DNA of 64,000 nucleotides from NCBI GenBank assembly GCA_038748775.1, contig JBCDIT010000010.1, positions 1 to 64,000 of the forward strand, in the 5' to 3' direction. Source of the stretch: DAIQNV01 sp038748775. GTDB lineage: Bacteria; Planctomycetota; Phycisphaerae; Phycisphaerales; UBA1924. Below the pieces are notes generated by a model. That model saw only the letters and a list, made by a program, of their open reading frames with translations. It was not told where the DNA came from and searched no databases. A program made the translations under genes and the position numbers. Shown in pieces: positions 7,615 through 16,562 of this stretch. Every line of letters starts with the position of its first letter. The first letter of the stretch is position 1.

Positions 7615-9612
7615 ATGGCAAACACCCGTCTGATCAGCCGAACGCATCGCACACCCCGCTCGTTGGTGGGGTGGATCGTCGCGACATTCGCGGCTTCGGT
7701 GTGCGGGCAGGTCTCGTTGAACGAACTCGCGACCGAGTTGCTCGAATCGCAGCCGGGCCTCCAAGACCCCTTCGGCCAGCTTCTTCAAGCGGGCGCGCAG
7801 CAACCTTCCGAACCCCCGCCCCTTCCGCCCGACCTGACCGGTTCGGCGCTGGGCGGAGACGCCACCGGGGACGCGGTAGGAGACACCGATACCGCTCCGG
7901 CTCCGGCGGCTCCGAGCCAGGAACAGTGGTCCTTCGAACGCATTCGCGATGCGGTCAGCGTGAACCCGCACGACCTGGTCGATCTTCATGTTGCCGACGC
8001 ACCGCTCGCCACCGTGCTCCAGGTGCTCAGCATCGAGAGCGAGCGGAACATCGTCGCCGGAAACGGCGTCGAGGCCCGGATCACCGCCGACCTGCACAAC
8101 GTGAGCTTCTACGAGGCGCTCGACGCGATTCTTCACGTCAACGGGTTTGGTTACGTCGAACGCGGCGGCTTCATCTATGTCTACACCCAGGCGCAGCTCG
8201 ACGCGGAACGCGAAGCGAACCGCCGGCGGATCACGCGCGTCATCACCCTGGACTACCTCAACTCAGCCGATGCTGGTCGTTTCGTCGCCCCGCTCCTCAG
8301 CCCACAGGGAACGATCACGACCCCGGGCGTGAGCGAAGAGTTTTCCATCCCGGAGAACACCCCGGTCGGGAAGGATAACTACCCGGGCCTCGCGGTCCTC
8401 GTCGTGAACGACTTCGAAGAGAACGTCCTGGAGATCGAGGACCTCGTTGCGGAACTCGACACGCGCCCGACGCAGATTCTCGTCGAGGCCACGATCCTGC
8501 AGACCACCCTCGACGAAGCCAACGCCTTCGGCGTTGATTTCAGCATCATCGCCGATCTCGATTTTGACAACTTCCTCGCGCCCCTCGATGCGGTCGACAA
8601 CCTGATCCAGGGCCAAGGCCAGTCCATCGCTTCGGGGAGCGTCGTCGACGTTGCCGTCCCAGGCGACGGGGAGGGACGCGCGATCACGACGGCTGTCGGT
8701 GACGTGACCGGGGCCGCGACGCTCAAGGCGGGCATCATCGATGAAGACGTTGGTGTGTTCCTGCGTTTGCTCGACGAGGTGACTGATATCACGGTTGTGT
8801 CGAACCCGAAGCTGCTGACGCTCAACCGTCAGGTCGCCCGGGTGCTCGTCGGTACGCGCGTTGGATATCTCAACACAACGACGACCGAGACGGCGACGAC
8901 GCAAACGGTCGAGTTCCTCGATACCGGTACCCAGTTGCACCTCCGCCCGTTCGTGACGAGGGACAACCTGATCCGCCTCGAGCTCAAGCCCCAGGTGTCG
9001 ACGTTCCGCCCCAGGGCAACCGTCTCGGCAACGGGCGACGTTGTGACCATCCCCGACGAAGACACGACCGAGTTGGTCACCAACATCATCGTGCGCGATG
9101 GCCAGACGGTCGTCCTGGGCGGTCTGTTCACCGAAACGACGACCGCGACGAGGCGCCAGGTGCCGGTGCTGGGCGATGTCCCGATCATCGGGGCCGCCTT
9201 CCGGGGTCACGACGATTCGACCAGCCGGAGCGAGTTCATCTTCCTGGTGACCCCGAGCATCGTGAACGACAACGATCTCACGCTCGAGGGAGCCCGGGCG
9301 ACCGCGTTCATCGAACACGCCCGTGTTGGGGCTCGCCAGGGGTTGCTGCCCTGGAGCCGCGAGCGTCAAGTGGGTCAGCTGCTGGTTGAAGCCGAACGTC
9401 TCGCGAGGGACGGACGCACGCGCAAGGCCAGGCTGAAGGTCCAGCGGGCGCTCGCGCTGCACCCGCAGGCATCCGACGCTGTGGCCCTGCGCGAAGCCCT
9501 GTCCACCGGTTCGGCGGAGATGCCCAGCCGGAGCATGCTCGATGGGATTCTCGAAGGCGTGATCGACGGCTTCGATCCCGACGCCCCCCTCGACCGAGGA
9601 GCCTCTGAATGA
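7615..9612 (+). CDS. secretin (GspD/PilQ family outer-membrane channel)
   Basis: A 665-residue protein. A signal peptide covers residues 1-31. A Pro/Ala/Gly-rich linker follows, then an STN/N0-like domain (DLVDLHVADAPLATVLQVLS), an N1-type KH-like domain (ITRVITLDYLNSADAGRFVAPL) and the C-terminal secretin barrel domain. The barrel carries the classic elements VVSNPKLLTLN, VGTRVGYLN, LELKPQVS, VLGGL and VPVLGDVPIIGAAF, ending at SEFIFLVTPSIV. After the barrel is a short helical extension (residues ~590-640, LLVEAERLARDGRTRKARLK). Secretins form multimeric outer-membrane pores for type II secretion, type IV pili or phage-like export. Which one applies here is unclear: only a pseudopilin and accessory proteins accompany it. 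The ATG at 7615 lacks a clear ribosome site. Confidence 0.9.
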   Translation: MANTRLISRTHRTPRSLVGWIVATFAASVCGQVSLNELATELLESQPGLQDPFGQLLQAGAQQPSEPPPLPPDLTGSALGGDATGDAVGDTDTAPAPAAPSQEQWSFERIRDAVSVNPHDLVDLHVADAPLATVLQVLSIESERNIVAGNGVEARITADLHNVSFYEALDAILHVNGFGYVERGGFIYVYTQAQLDAEREANRRRITRVITLDYLNSADAGRFVAPLLSPQGTITTPGVSEEFSIPENTPVGKDNYPGLAVLVVNDFEENVLEIEDLVAELDTRPTQILVEATILQTTLDEANAFGVDFSIIADLDFDNFLAPLDAVDNLIQGQGQSIASGSVVDVAVPGDGEGRAITTAVGDVTGAATLKAGIIDEDVGVFLRLLDEVTDITVVSNPKLLTLNRQVARVLVGTRVGYLNTTTTETATTQTVEFLDTGTQLHLRPFVTRDNLIRLELKPQVSTFRPRATVSATGDVVTIPDEDTTELVTNIIVRDGQTVVLGGLFTETTTATRRQVPVLGDVPIIGAAFRGHDDSTSRSEFIFLVTPSIVNDNDLTLEGARATAFIEHARVGARQGLLPWSRERQVGQLLVEAERLARDGRTRKARLKVQRALALHPQASDAVALREALSTGSAEMPSRSMLDGILEGVIDGFDPDAPLDRGASE

Positions 9613-10874
9613 CACGTCGACGAGTTTCGCCTCGCACGCTGGTGATCGCCAGCGGAGTTGTTCTCGCGGCCCTCGCTGGGTGTGTCGGGCAAGGCAAGTA
9701 CACCGCCGAGGGCGCATCGCTGGCCGAGAAACGCATGTCCGCTCTCAAGGCGGCCACCGAGTACTCGATGGCGGAGCAGGCGTTCCTCGCCGGTGATCTC
9801 GACAAGGCCGAGCGGACGATCGACCGGGCCATCGGGCTCTCGGCCGACGTCGCGATCAACTACGTGCTGGCGGGGCGGATCAGGCTCGAACAGGGGCGCA
9901 TCGGCGAATCGCTCGCATTCTTCGGCCGAGCCATCGAGATCAACGACGGACTCGCCGAAGCCCACTATTACCTGGGCGTTGTCTCCGAGCGCCTCAGGCG
10001 AACGAGCGACGCGGTCAACCACTTCATGGCCGCGGCCGAGTCCGAGCCGCTCGACCCTCAGTTCACCGTTGCCGCCGGCGAGATGCTGGTCGATCTCGAT
10101 CGACTCGACGAGGCGGAGGAGTTCCTGATGGGCAGCGCCGTGTTCGACCACGCGCCGGCCGTCAAGCAGCTCCTCGGGCATATCTCGATGATCCGGGGCC
10201 TGCACGAAGAGGCGTCCGAGCGGTTCGAAGAGGCGGCGCTGCTCTCGCCGTCCGATGACGCGATCCGCGAGGACCTCGTCGCGGCTCTCGTCGCCGCCGG
10301 TCGGTACGCCGAAGCGGAACGCGAAATCACCAAACTGATGGCGGTCGATGTTGCCTCGGGCGGCGAGTCGACGGGCGGGCCGGCGCCGCGTCGCGACCTG
10401 ATGCACCTCCGGGGCCTGTGCCTCATCGCGCTCGGGCGACCGATCGAAGCGAGGCGCATCTACAAGGACCTGACCGACGGGGCAACCGGCGCAACCGATT
10501 TGGACGCGTGGGTCGGCCTCGGGCGAGCCAGCTTCTTAGTCGGCGACACGCGCTCGCTCAAGCAAGCCGGCGAGAGGGCCAAGGCGATCGCGCCCGAGCA
10601 ATCCGAAGGGCCGGTGCTGCTCGCTCTGTATTCAAGGGCGATCGGAGACTCTGAGGCCGCGCTACAGGCGATCGACGCGTTCGACGGGGAGCAAACACCC
10701 GATGTCCGCACGCTCCGGGCCCTTATCCTGGCTGATCTCGGGCGCTACGACGAGAGCCGTGAACAGCTCTTCATCGCGCTCGAACACTCTCCCGATGATC
10801 GGTCGGCGATGAACCTGCTCGATCGCCTGCCCGAGCGTGAACTCGACTCGTTCGCCAACGCTCCAACCGAGTAG
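9609..10874 (+). CDS. TPR-repeat lipoprotein
   Basis: A 421-residue protein that starts inside the secretin stop codon (ATGA overlap), so translation is probably coupled. The N-terminus is a lipoprotein signal (VVLAALAGC, lipidated Cys25). The rest is a chain of tetratricopeptide helices, e.g. AEQAFLAGDLDKAERTIDRA, NYVLAGRIRLEQGRIGESL and AHYYLGVVSERLRRTSDA. TPR lipoproteins such as PilF/PilW act as pilotins that help secretins reach and assemble in the outer membrane; that is the most natural guess here, though this protein is larger than PilF (~250 residues). It ends exactly against the convergent recJ gene. Confidence 0.8.
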   Translation: MTRRRVSPRTLVIASGVVLAALAGCVGQGKYTAEGASLAEKRMSALKAATEYSMAEQAFLAGDLDKAERTIDRAIGLSADVAINYVLAGRIRLEQGRIGESLAFFGRAIEINDGLAEAHYYLGVVSERLRRTSDAVNHFMAAAESEPLDPQFTVAAGEMLVDLDRLDEAEEFLMGSAVFDHAPAVKQLLGHISMIRGLHEEASERFEEAALLSPSDDAIREDLVAALVAAGRYAEAEREITKLMAVDVASGGESTGGPAPRRDLMHLRGLCLIALGRPIEARRIYKDLTDGATGATDLDAWVGLGRASFLVGDTRSLKQAGERAKAIAPEQSEGPVLLALYSRAIGDSEAALQAIDAFDGEQTPDVRTLRALILADLGRYDESREQLFIALEHSPDDRSAMNLLDRLPERELDSFANAPTE

Positions 10875-12719
10875 CTAGCTCGTCTGCTGGTAGACCCGAG
10901 CGGCGCTTGCGCGAACTTTGACCTCAGGCGGACGCGTCGTGCGAATGTTGAGGTCACGGAGCTCGGCTTCGACCTTCGTCTGCCCATTCCAGGTGTTGAG
11001 CTTCGGCGTGATGACAGCGTCGACCGTCGACCCTTGTATGAGCTTCGGGGCGTGCTCGCCCCAGCCCCAAGCGACAACCCGGAGCGCCGACCGATTCACC
11101 CCCGAGCCCGATTCGAGCCGAAGCGCAAGGTGGTCGCCCCGTTGGCCCATGATGCGCGGCGCCTCGGAGAGTCGAGCGCCATCAACCCGGAGCGACACGC
11201 GAGGGTTTGAGCGCCCGAACGGGGCGAGACGCAACAGCGACCGGACCGCGGCGCCGCTGAGTTCTTCGAGCGTCGCCGAGGTGTCGTATCCGATCGTGGG
11301 GATCAGGTCATCGGGCGTGAGTCGTTCGTTCGCGTGCGTAACGAACGCTTCGGTGAATGCGTCGAGCGACCCAGCCTCGAGGCGCATGCCGGCGGCCATA
11401 TCGTGCCCGCCGAACGTGCTCAGGTGTTCGCTACAAGCGTCGAGGCCAGCGTGGAGGTTAAACCCATCGATCGAGCGCCCTGACCCAGAGCACGAGGCTT
11501 CGGCCTTGTTGTGCTGGAGCAGGATCGTCGGGCGACCAAACTTCTCTACGAGCCTCGAGCAGACGATGCCGACCACGCCCGGGTGCCACTCAGGATCAGC
11601 GAGCACGATCGCTCGACGGTCCGGGCCGGTCATTCCGAGCGCTTCGGCACGCTCAGCCGCGGCCTCGACGATCTCGCGCTCGGTCGTCCGGCGCTGGTCG
11701 TTGAGCTTGGTCAGTTCGTGAGCGATGCGCTCGGCTTCTTCCAGATCATCGGTCAACATCAGGTCAACCGCCTCACGGGCGTGCCCCATGCGACCGCACG
11801 CGTTGAGCCTGGGGCCCAGCGCGAAGCCGACACGCTCGGTATCGATCTTCTCACCCGCAAACCCCGACGCATCGACGAGCGCCCGAAGCCCGACGAACGG
11901 GCCCTCTGAGATCCGCCCAAGCCCGAACCGTGTCAGGACGCGGTTCTCTCCGACGAGGGGAACGACGTCGGCCACCGTCCCCATCGCTGCAAAGGCCAGG
12001 AGATCCAGCAAGAGCGAGCGAAGCACCTTGGGCAGCCGCTCAGAGTTCGCGTGCAGCGTGAGCAGACGCCACGCGAGTTTGTAGGCCACCCCGGCGCCGC
12101 AGAGTTCGCCGAACGGATACTCCGAACCGGGGCTGCGTGGATGCACCAACGCGAACGCATCGGGCAACTCGGCTTCGGTCGATGGCGGGTTGTGGTGATC
12201 GGTGATGATCAGCTCGAGCCCGCACGCTTTGGCCGCGAGAGCCGGTTCGGCGGCGGTGATCCCGCAATCCACACTCACGACGACGCGGGCGCCTTCCGAC
12301 GCAAGACGTTGGAGTGCTTCAGAGTTGAGCCCGTACCCCTCGTCGAGGCGGTGGGGGACATAAGTACGGACATCCGCCTCGGGAGCCATCGCCCGGAGCG
12401 TCCGCACAAGGATCGCGGTCGCGGTGATCCCGTCGACGTCGTAATCGCCATAGACGACGATCGGCTCTCGGGCGCTCATCGCTTCGAGCAGCCTCGTCGC
12501 GGCCCTGTCGAGGTCGGGCATGAGGCTCGGATCGTGCAGATCGATCAGCGAGGGGTCGAGCATCGCCGACGCCGCGTCTCCGATCAGCCCTCGCGAGGCC
12601 ATGACGCGATCCACGAGCGAGAGGCTCGCATCGGCCTGCCCCCGGGCCCGCCAGCGCCGGGTCAGCCCTCGGTCTGGCGTTCCGGGTTGATTCTCCGTTT
12701 CGGGCGTCGCGCCGACCAT
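10875..12719 (-). CDS. recJ: single-stranded-DNA exonuclease RecJ
   Basis: A 614-residue DHH-superfamily nuclease that degrades single-stranded DNA 5' to 3' in RecF-pathway recombination and mismatch or base-excision repair. Motif I is YGDYDVDGITAT (DYDVDG at 92-97), motif II is VSVDCGI, motif III is TDHHNPP (DHH at 174-176) and motif IV includes LNACGRMGHA. The DHHA1 domain shows GGHDMAAGM, and an OB-fold-like C-terminus follows. Length is close to E. coli RecJ (577). The start at ATG 12719 is inferred: the frame is open further, but a longer protein would overlap the divergent adenosyltransferase gene at 12807. Its stop directly abuts that of the convergent TPR gene. Confidence 0.92.
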   Translation of the reverse strand: MVGATPETENQPGTPDRGLTRRWRARGQADASLSLVDRVMASRGLIGDAASAMLDPSLIDLHDPSLMPDLDRAATRLLEAMSAREPIVVYGDYDVDGITATAILVRTLRAMAPEADVRTYVPHRLDEGYGLNSEALQRLASEGARVVVSVDCGITAAEPALAAKACGLELIITDHHNPPSTEAELPDAFALVHPRSPGSEYPFGELCGAGVAYKLAWRLLTLHANSERLPKVLRSLLLDLLAFAAMGTVADVVPLVGENRVLTRFGLGRISEGPFVGLRALVDASGFAGEKIDTERVGFALGPRLNACGRMGHAREAVDLMLTDDLEEAERIAHELTKLNDQRRTTEREIVEAAAERAEALGMTGPDRRAIVLADPEWHPGVVGIVCSRLVEKFGRPTILLQHNKAEASCSGSGRSIDGFNLHAGLDACSEHLSTFGGHDMAAGMRLEAGSLDAFTEAFVTHANERLTPDDLIPTIGYDTSATLEELSGAAVRSLLRLAPFGRSNPRVSLRVDGARLSEAPRIMGQRGDHLALRLESGSGVNRSALRVVAWGWGEHAPKLIQGSTVDAVITPKLNTWNGQTKVEAELRDLNIRTTRPPEVKVRASAARVYQQTS

Positions 12720-12806
12720 AGCTTTGGGCTCGCGTAAGCTGCAGATCTGGCTCAGGCGGATCCTGGCGGCCAGGGGACGGGTCAGCATACGACAGATTGG
12801 GGTCGG

Positions 12807-13406
12807 ATGGTCAAGCTCACCAAGATATACACAAAGTCGGGGGACAAGGGCACCACGGTACTCGGCAACGGTCGCCGCGTCGCCAAGACGCACCTCCGCG
12901 TGGACGCGTACGGAACGGTTGACGAAGCCAACGCCGCCGTCGGGGTTGCGATCGTCGCGTCCAGAGCCGCCGGCCCCGTTCTCGCGACGGTCGCGAAGGA
13001 CCTTGAACTGATCCAGCACGACCTTTTCGACGTCGGGGCCGATCTGTGCACCCCCGTCGAGGCGGAAGAAGAGGACGGCGCGAAACTCAGGGTCACCGAA
13101 GCCCAAACGCTTCGATTAGAGCACACGATCGACCGGTACAACGCCGACCTCGAACCGCTGACCAGCTTTGTGCTTCCGGGGGGGACCCCCGCGTCGGCCG
13201 CGTTGCACGTGGCCCGAACGGTCGTACGGAGGGCCGAGAGATTGACCGTTGCGCTGGCGGAGAGCGAGCCCGACAGCGTCAGTGATGAAGCGGTGCGGTA
13301 CCTCAACCGGCTGAGCGATCTGCTCTTCGTCCTCGGACGCACCGCGAACGACGGGGGAAAGGCCGACGTGCTCTGGCAGCCTGGGAAATCGCGGGGTGTC
13401 GAGTAG
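12807..13406 (+). CDS. pduO: ATP:cob(I)alamin adenosyltransferase, PduO type
   Basis: A 199-residue cytoplasmic enzyme that transfers the adenosyl group of ATP to cob(I)alamin to make coenzyme B12. The PduO/MMAB signature is present: KIYTKSGDKGTT at the N-terminus (ATP binding), VDAYGTVDEANA (~35-47), the basic helix ARTVVRRAERL (~137-147) and the terminal RYLNRLSDLLFVLGR. Length is typical for the N-terminal-domain-only form (~190). The gene stands alone, divergent from recJ. No B12-dependent enzyme or cobalamin riboswitch is seen nearby, so the consumer of the cofactor is elsewhere. Confidence 0.93.
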   Translation: MVKLTKIYTKSGDKGTTVLGNGRRVAKTHLRVDAYGTVDEANAAVGVAIVASRAAGPVLATVAKDLELIQHDLFDVGADLCTPVEAEEEDGAKLRVTEAQTLRLEHTIDRYNADLEPLTSFVLPGGTPASAALHVARTVVRRAERLTVALAESEPDSVSDEAVRYLNRLSDLLFVLGRTANDGGKADVLWQPGKSRGVE

Positions 13407-13448
13407 ACTCGGGGTTGGTTCATATCCGCCCGCGACGGGATCGCGGCG

Positions 13449-14912
13449 ATGGAGTCGGGATTGGGTCTCGAAACGACAGAGTTCAGACGGGCGTTTGCGG
13501 TTGAAACAGGCCGCTTGCTCCGCCACCGGCTGCTCTGGTTCGTCGCCGTGTGGGGCGGGCTCTCAACGCTGATCGCGGTCATCCGCGTGCCGGGTGTGAA
13601 GCCGTTCGCTGAATGGAGCTTCGGGGAATCGGCGCTCTACGCCACCAGCCTCGTCGCGATGGTGGGCGGGTACGTCACCGCCCTCGTATTGGTTCTGAGG
13701 AAGAAGCTCGATCACACCGGCGTGGTCTGGGTCAGCATGGCGCTCGTCGTTCTCGACGGGCTCAATGAAGTTGTCGTCCGCGCGAGCGAACTGGCCCAGC
13801 CGAGCGGGCTGATCATGTTCAGCATCACGCACTTCCTGGCGTCGGCCTTGTTCCCGTGGTCTCCGATGCAGGCGATCAGGCCGGCTGCCGTGGTTCTGCT
13901 CGCTAGCGCCGCGAGTTGGCTCACGTTTGAGGGCGGGCCCGAAGTCAGAGACATCTGGGCGATCGCGATGAGCCCGCTCTTGGTCGTGCCGGGTGTCGGG
14001 CTGTGCGCCCTCAGGCACGGCCGGCGGATGGAGCGGTTCAAGTTCAGCTTCGTCGACCAACGCTACGGGAAGCTCCGCCAAGAACTCCAATACGCACGCG
14101 CGATCCATGAGGCGTTGTTCCCGCAGCCCAAAACCAAAGGCAGCGTGCGGCTCGCGTACCGCTACGAACCGATGCGCCAGATCGGGGGCGACTACCTCCA
14201 CGCCACCGTCAGCCCGACCGATGACGGGCGCGACGAGAAGCTCAGCCTGGTGCTCATGGACGTCACCGGTCACGGCATCCCGGCCGCGCTCAGCGTGAAC
14301 CGGCTCCACGGCGAGATGGAACTGTGCTTCGCCGACGATCCGGACATCGGCCCGGGCGACGTGCTCCGGCGCTTGAACCGCTACGTGCACCTCACCCTCG
14401 CGAAGCACTCGATCTTCGTGACAGCCCTATGCCTGCGCGTCGATCCGGTGAAGGGGACCATCGAGCACGCCAGCGCCGGGCATCCGCCGGCATTTCTGAG
14501 GGCGTCTGACGGAACTCTGCAAGAGTTAGAGTCGACGGCGATCGTACTCGGCGCCATCGCCGACTCTGAGTTCGACGCGGCCCCGCAGACCAACACGTTC
14601 GGCCCGGGCGATTCGGTCGTCGCGTACACCGACGGCGCGACCGAGGCCCGCAACGACAAGGGCGAGATGATCCGGATCGACGGGCTCAGGCAAATCATGG
14701 CCGACCCGAGCCCCATCGAGCCGGGCACCTGGCCCGAGCGCGTCCTCGACATCGTCTTCCGACACCGGAGCGGTCTCCCACCCGAAGATGACACGCTGGT
14801 GGTCGAGATGTATCGGCGCTTGGAGCGGGAGGCAATCGAGACCGATGAGGCGGGCGCGGGGAATGGGGCGGCGGTGGCGAGTGAGCCGGTGGCGGCGGCC
14901 GGTGGAGACTGA
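13449..14912 (+). CDS. membrane-anchored SpoIIE/RsbU-type PP2C phosphatase
   Basis: A 487-residue protein. Residues ~25-200 hold several hydrophobic segments (LLWFVAVWGGLSTLIAVI, TSLVAMVGGYVTALVLV, VVWVSMALVVLDGL, WAIAMSPLLVVPGVGLCAL), so the N-terminal half is a membrane sensor-like domain. Residues ~225-465 are a PP2C/SpoIIE phosphatase: ELQYARAIHEALFP linker, IGGDYLH and LMDVTGHGIPAAL (metal-binding Asp residues), then ASAGHPPAF and YTDGATEARN, ending with DDTLVVEM. Such phosphatases act on phosphoserine anti-sigma antagonists in partner-switching circuits. No partner kinase or antagonist is adjacent. The next reading frame starts in its stop codon (TGATG). Confidence 0.88.
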   Translation: MESGLGLETTEFRRAFAVETGRLLRHRLLWFVAVWGGLSTLIAVIRVPGVKPFAEWSFGESALYATSLVAMVGGYVTALVLVLRKKLDHTGVVWVSMALVVLDGLNEVVVRASELAQPSGLIMFSITHFLASALFPWSPMQAIRPAAVVLLASAASWLTFEGGPEVRDIWAIAMSPLLVVPGVGLCALRHGRRMERFKFSFVDQRYGKLRQELQYARAIHEALFPQPKTKGSVRLAYRYEPMRQIGGDYLHATVSPTDDGRDEKLSLVLMDVTGHGIPAALSVNRLHGEMELCFADDPDIGPGDVLRRLNRYVHLTLAKHSIFVTALCLRVDPVKGTIEHASAGHPPAFLRASDGTLQELESTAIVLGAIADSEFDAAPQTNTFGPGDSVVAYTDGATEARNDKGEMIRIDGLRQIMADPSPIEPGTWPERVLDIVFRHRSGLPPEDDTLVVEMYRRLEREAIETDEAGAGNGAAVASEPVAAAGGD

Positions 14913-15553
14913 TGCCCCGATTACAGTCTCACCAAGACGAGCGGTTGTCAGCCGAGATACGACCAAGCGAGACGATCTTGTGGGCGTGGCGCGATTCGGT
15001 CATAGGCGACGCCTGGGTCGCGCTCGTGTACTCGGGAGGAGTTGGAGCGCTCGGCAGTTTCGTGCTGTTCGGACTCATCTTGCCGGACACGCGAGCGAAC
15101 CCGCTCGAACACAGCGTTCTCGGTGCGGCGGTCATCATCCTCTTGTTCGCGATGGTCGCGGTCTGATCGCTGGGCGACGGCCACGCAGCCTGGATCTTCA
15201 AGGTGAAACCGACTCGGCTCCGGGCTCTCACCGATCAGCGCTGCTTGCTTTGGGATGTTGAGCCTGTGTTCCGCGTTCGACCCCGGAAGTGTTCGTTGCC
15301 CGACGCCGTGACGGTCAAACTCATCGAGGGCACCTCGAACGACAGGTCGGTCGTGCTGTTGAAGCCGATTGCCGGCCGGCGGTTGATGTTCTTCGTCGGG
15401 TCAACGACGGACGCCGAGGAGTGTGCGGGACGAATCCGAGACGCTGCGATGAACGTGCGCGGTGACGCGTCCGGCTCGGCTACTCCTTCGTCCCCTTCAC
15501 CCGCTCCGGGTCGGTGTACTTCTCACACGCCTTCGCCAGGTCAACCCCGTTGA
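14912..15553 (+). pseudogene. split PH-like membrane protein gene with in-frame TGA
   Basis: Two open stretches lie in the same frame, separated only by a TGA at 15164-15166. The first (14912-15166, 84 codons, coupled to the phosphatase by TGATG) has an N-terminal ETILWAWRD stretch and two membrane helices. Without a shift the second continues SLGDGHAAWIFKVKPTRLRA and LTDQRCLLW, which resemble the 'ALTDRR' region of bacterial PH-like membrane proteins, then a plausible beta-rich domain to ~15470. Read through the TGA, the product looks like one membrane plus PH-domain protein, so a nonsense change (e.g. from TGG) is likely. The 3' ~75 bases overlap the convergent MazG-like gene, and that tail looks like non-protein. 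Alternatives are two real small proteins (second start GTG 15203) or a sequencing error. Confidence 0.6.
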
Positions 15554-15818
15554 TGCTCGCGAGCGTCAGCATCCACGCGAAGACGTCGGCGAATTCTTCG
15601 GCCAAGTTCGCCCGCTCCTCGTCCGTCGGGGGCGACCCGCCGTGGACTTCCTTGTTGCAGTTGTAGAGCGCGGTGGCGAGTTCCCCGAACTCTTCGGTCA
15701 GCAGCAAGAACGTCGCGTGCGTGCCCCGTGCGTTGTCGGTCTCGAAGTACCGGTCGCGGATCAGTTGCTGGAAGGCAGATATTGTCAGGTTTTGATTGGG
15801 TAATTCTGGGCTGCTCAT
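15480..15818 (-). CDS. MazG-like nucleotide pyrophosphohydrolase
   Basis: A 112-residue all-alpha NTP pyrophosphohydrolase of the small MazG/dUTPase-like group, which removes pyrophosphate from (often abnormal) nucleoside triphosphates. The metal-binding acidic helices are visible: LLLTEEFGELATALYN (E-E-x-x-E) and LAEEFADVFAWMLTLA (E-E-x-x-D). Length fits single-domain MazG proteins (~100-120). ATG 15818 is chosen; a longer frame to 15947 would add a Pro-rich stretch unlike this family. It is convergent with, and overlaps, the tail of the split membrane gene, and is divergent from rpsL. Confidence 0.82.
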   Translation of the reverse strand: MSSPELPNQNLTISAFQQLIRDRYFETDNARGTHATFLLLTEEFGELATALYNCNKEVHGGSPPTDEERANLAEEFADVFAWMLTLASINGVDLAKACEKYTDPERVKGTKE

Positions 15819-15980
15819 CGCGTCAAAGTACCCACTCGGCCCGGGTCCAGGCCAAGCCGCAGCGAAGCGAAAGGGCGGGATCCGGTGTCTCCCGAGGTCA
15901 CCGTTGCCGCGATCCGAAGCCTCGCTTGGCCTCGGACCCGGGTCCACGACCGCCGAAGCGCCTTCGGCCTGTCCTCGGGC

Positions 15981-16008
15981 TTGTCTGACCGACGCAGGGG
16001 TCTACTAT
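15981..16008 (+). promoter_or_regulatory. probable rpsL-rpsG promoter
   Basis: TTGTCT (15981-15986), a 16-base spacer and TACTAT (16003-16008) form a vegetative-type promoter about 80 bp upstream of the rpsL start. It is the best match in the 268-bp divergent gap. Confidence 0.45.
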
Positions 16009-16086
16009 CCCGGTCCCGGATCGGGTAGCTCCCGTCCGGTGTCCGTGTGGTACCACCTGAATCGAAGACACCCCGCTGAGGCACGC

Positions 16087-16458
16087 ATGCCGACGATCAA
16101 CCAGCTCATCCGCAAGCCGCGACGCGACCCTGTGACCAAGTCCAAGGTCCGCGACCTCGAGAAGTGCCCCCAGCGGCGCGGCGTCTGCCTCAACGTGAAG
16201 ACGACCACTCCGAAGAAGCCCAACTCGGCGCTCCGGAAGATCGCTCGCGTCCGTCTGAGCAACGGCAAGGAAGTCACCGCGTACATCGGTGGTGAGGGCC
16301 ACAACCTCCAAGAGCACTCGATCGTGCTCGTCCGAGGCGGTCGTGTGCGTGACCTCCCGGGTGTCCGCTACCACATCGTCCGCGGCTCGCTCGACACCCT
16401 CGGGGTCGACGGCCGCAAGCAGGCCCGTTCGAAGTACGGTGCGAAAAAGGGCAAGTAA
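16087..16458 (+). CDS. rpsL: 30S ribosomal protein S12
   Basis: A 123-residue protein matching S12 over its full length: MPTINQLIRKPR at the start, CPQRRGVCLNV, the decoding-centre loop TTTPKKPNSALRKIARVRL, YIGGEGHNLQEHS and LPGVRYHIVRG, with a basic tail KYGAKKGK. S12 sits at the decoding site of the small subunit. Lys in PKKPNS (streptomycin-sensitive type) is unchanged. GAGG precedes the ATG. It is followed after ~100 bp by rpsG, as in the classical str operon. Confidence 0.98.
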   Translation: MPTINQLIRKPRRDPVTKSKVRDLEKCPQRRGVCLNVKTTTPKKPNSALRKIARVRLSNGKEVTAYIGGEGHNLQEHSIVLVRGGRVRDLPGVRYHIVRGSLDTLGVDGRKQARSKYGAKKGK

Positions 16459-16562
16459 TCCAACTCGTGGCAAGTAACCGGCCGGGATTATCCCAGGCAC
16501 GGTGAACAGAGCGGGCGTTGAATCGCCCGCGGATGAGCCACCCATCCCAGCAGGGAGTTTCG

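Noticed and set aside
8263..9717. 484-codon minus-strand frame opposite the secretin
   Set aside because: The plus strand carries unmistakable secretin motifs; the antisense product has shadow composition only.
15203..15553. Second half of the split membrane gene as an independent gene
   Set aside because: No ribosome site precedes GTG 15203, the frame continues directly from the upstream part, and the tail overlaps the convergent MazG-like gene. It is kept as one interrupted gene, though independence is not excluded.
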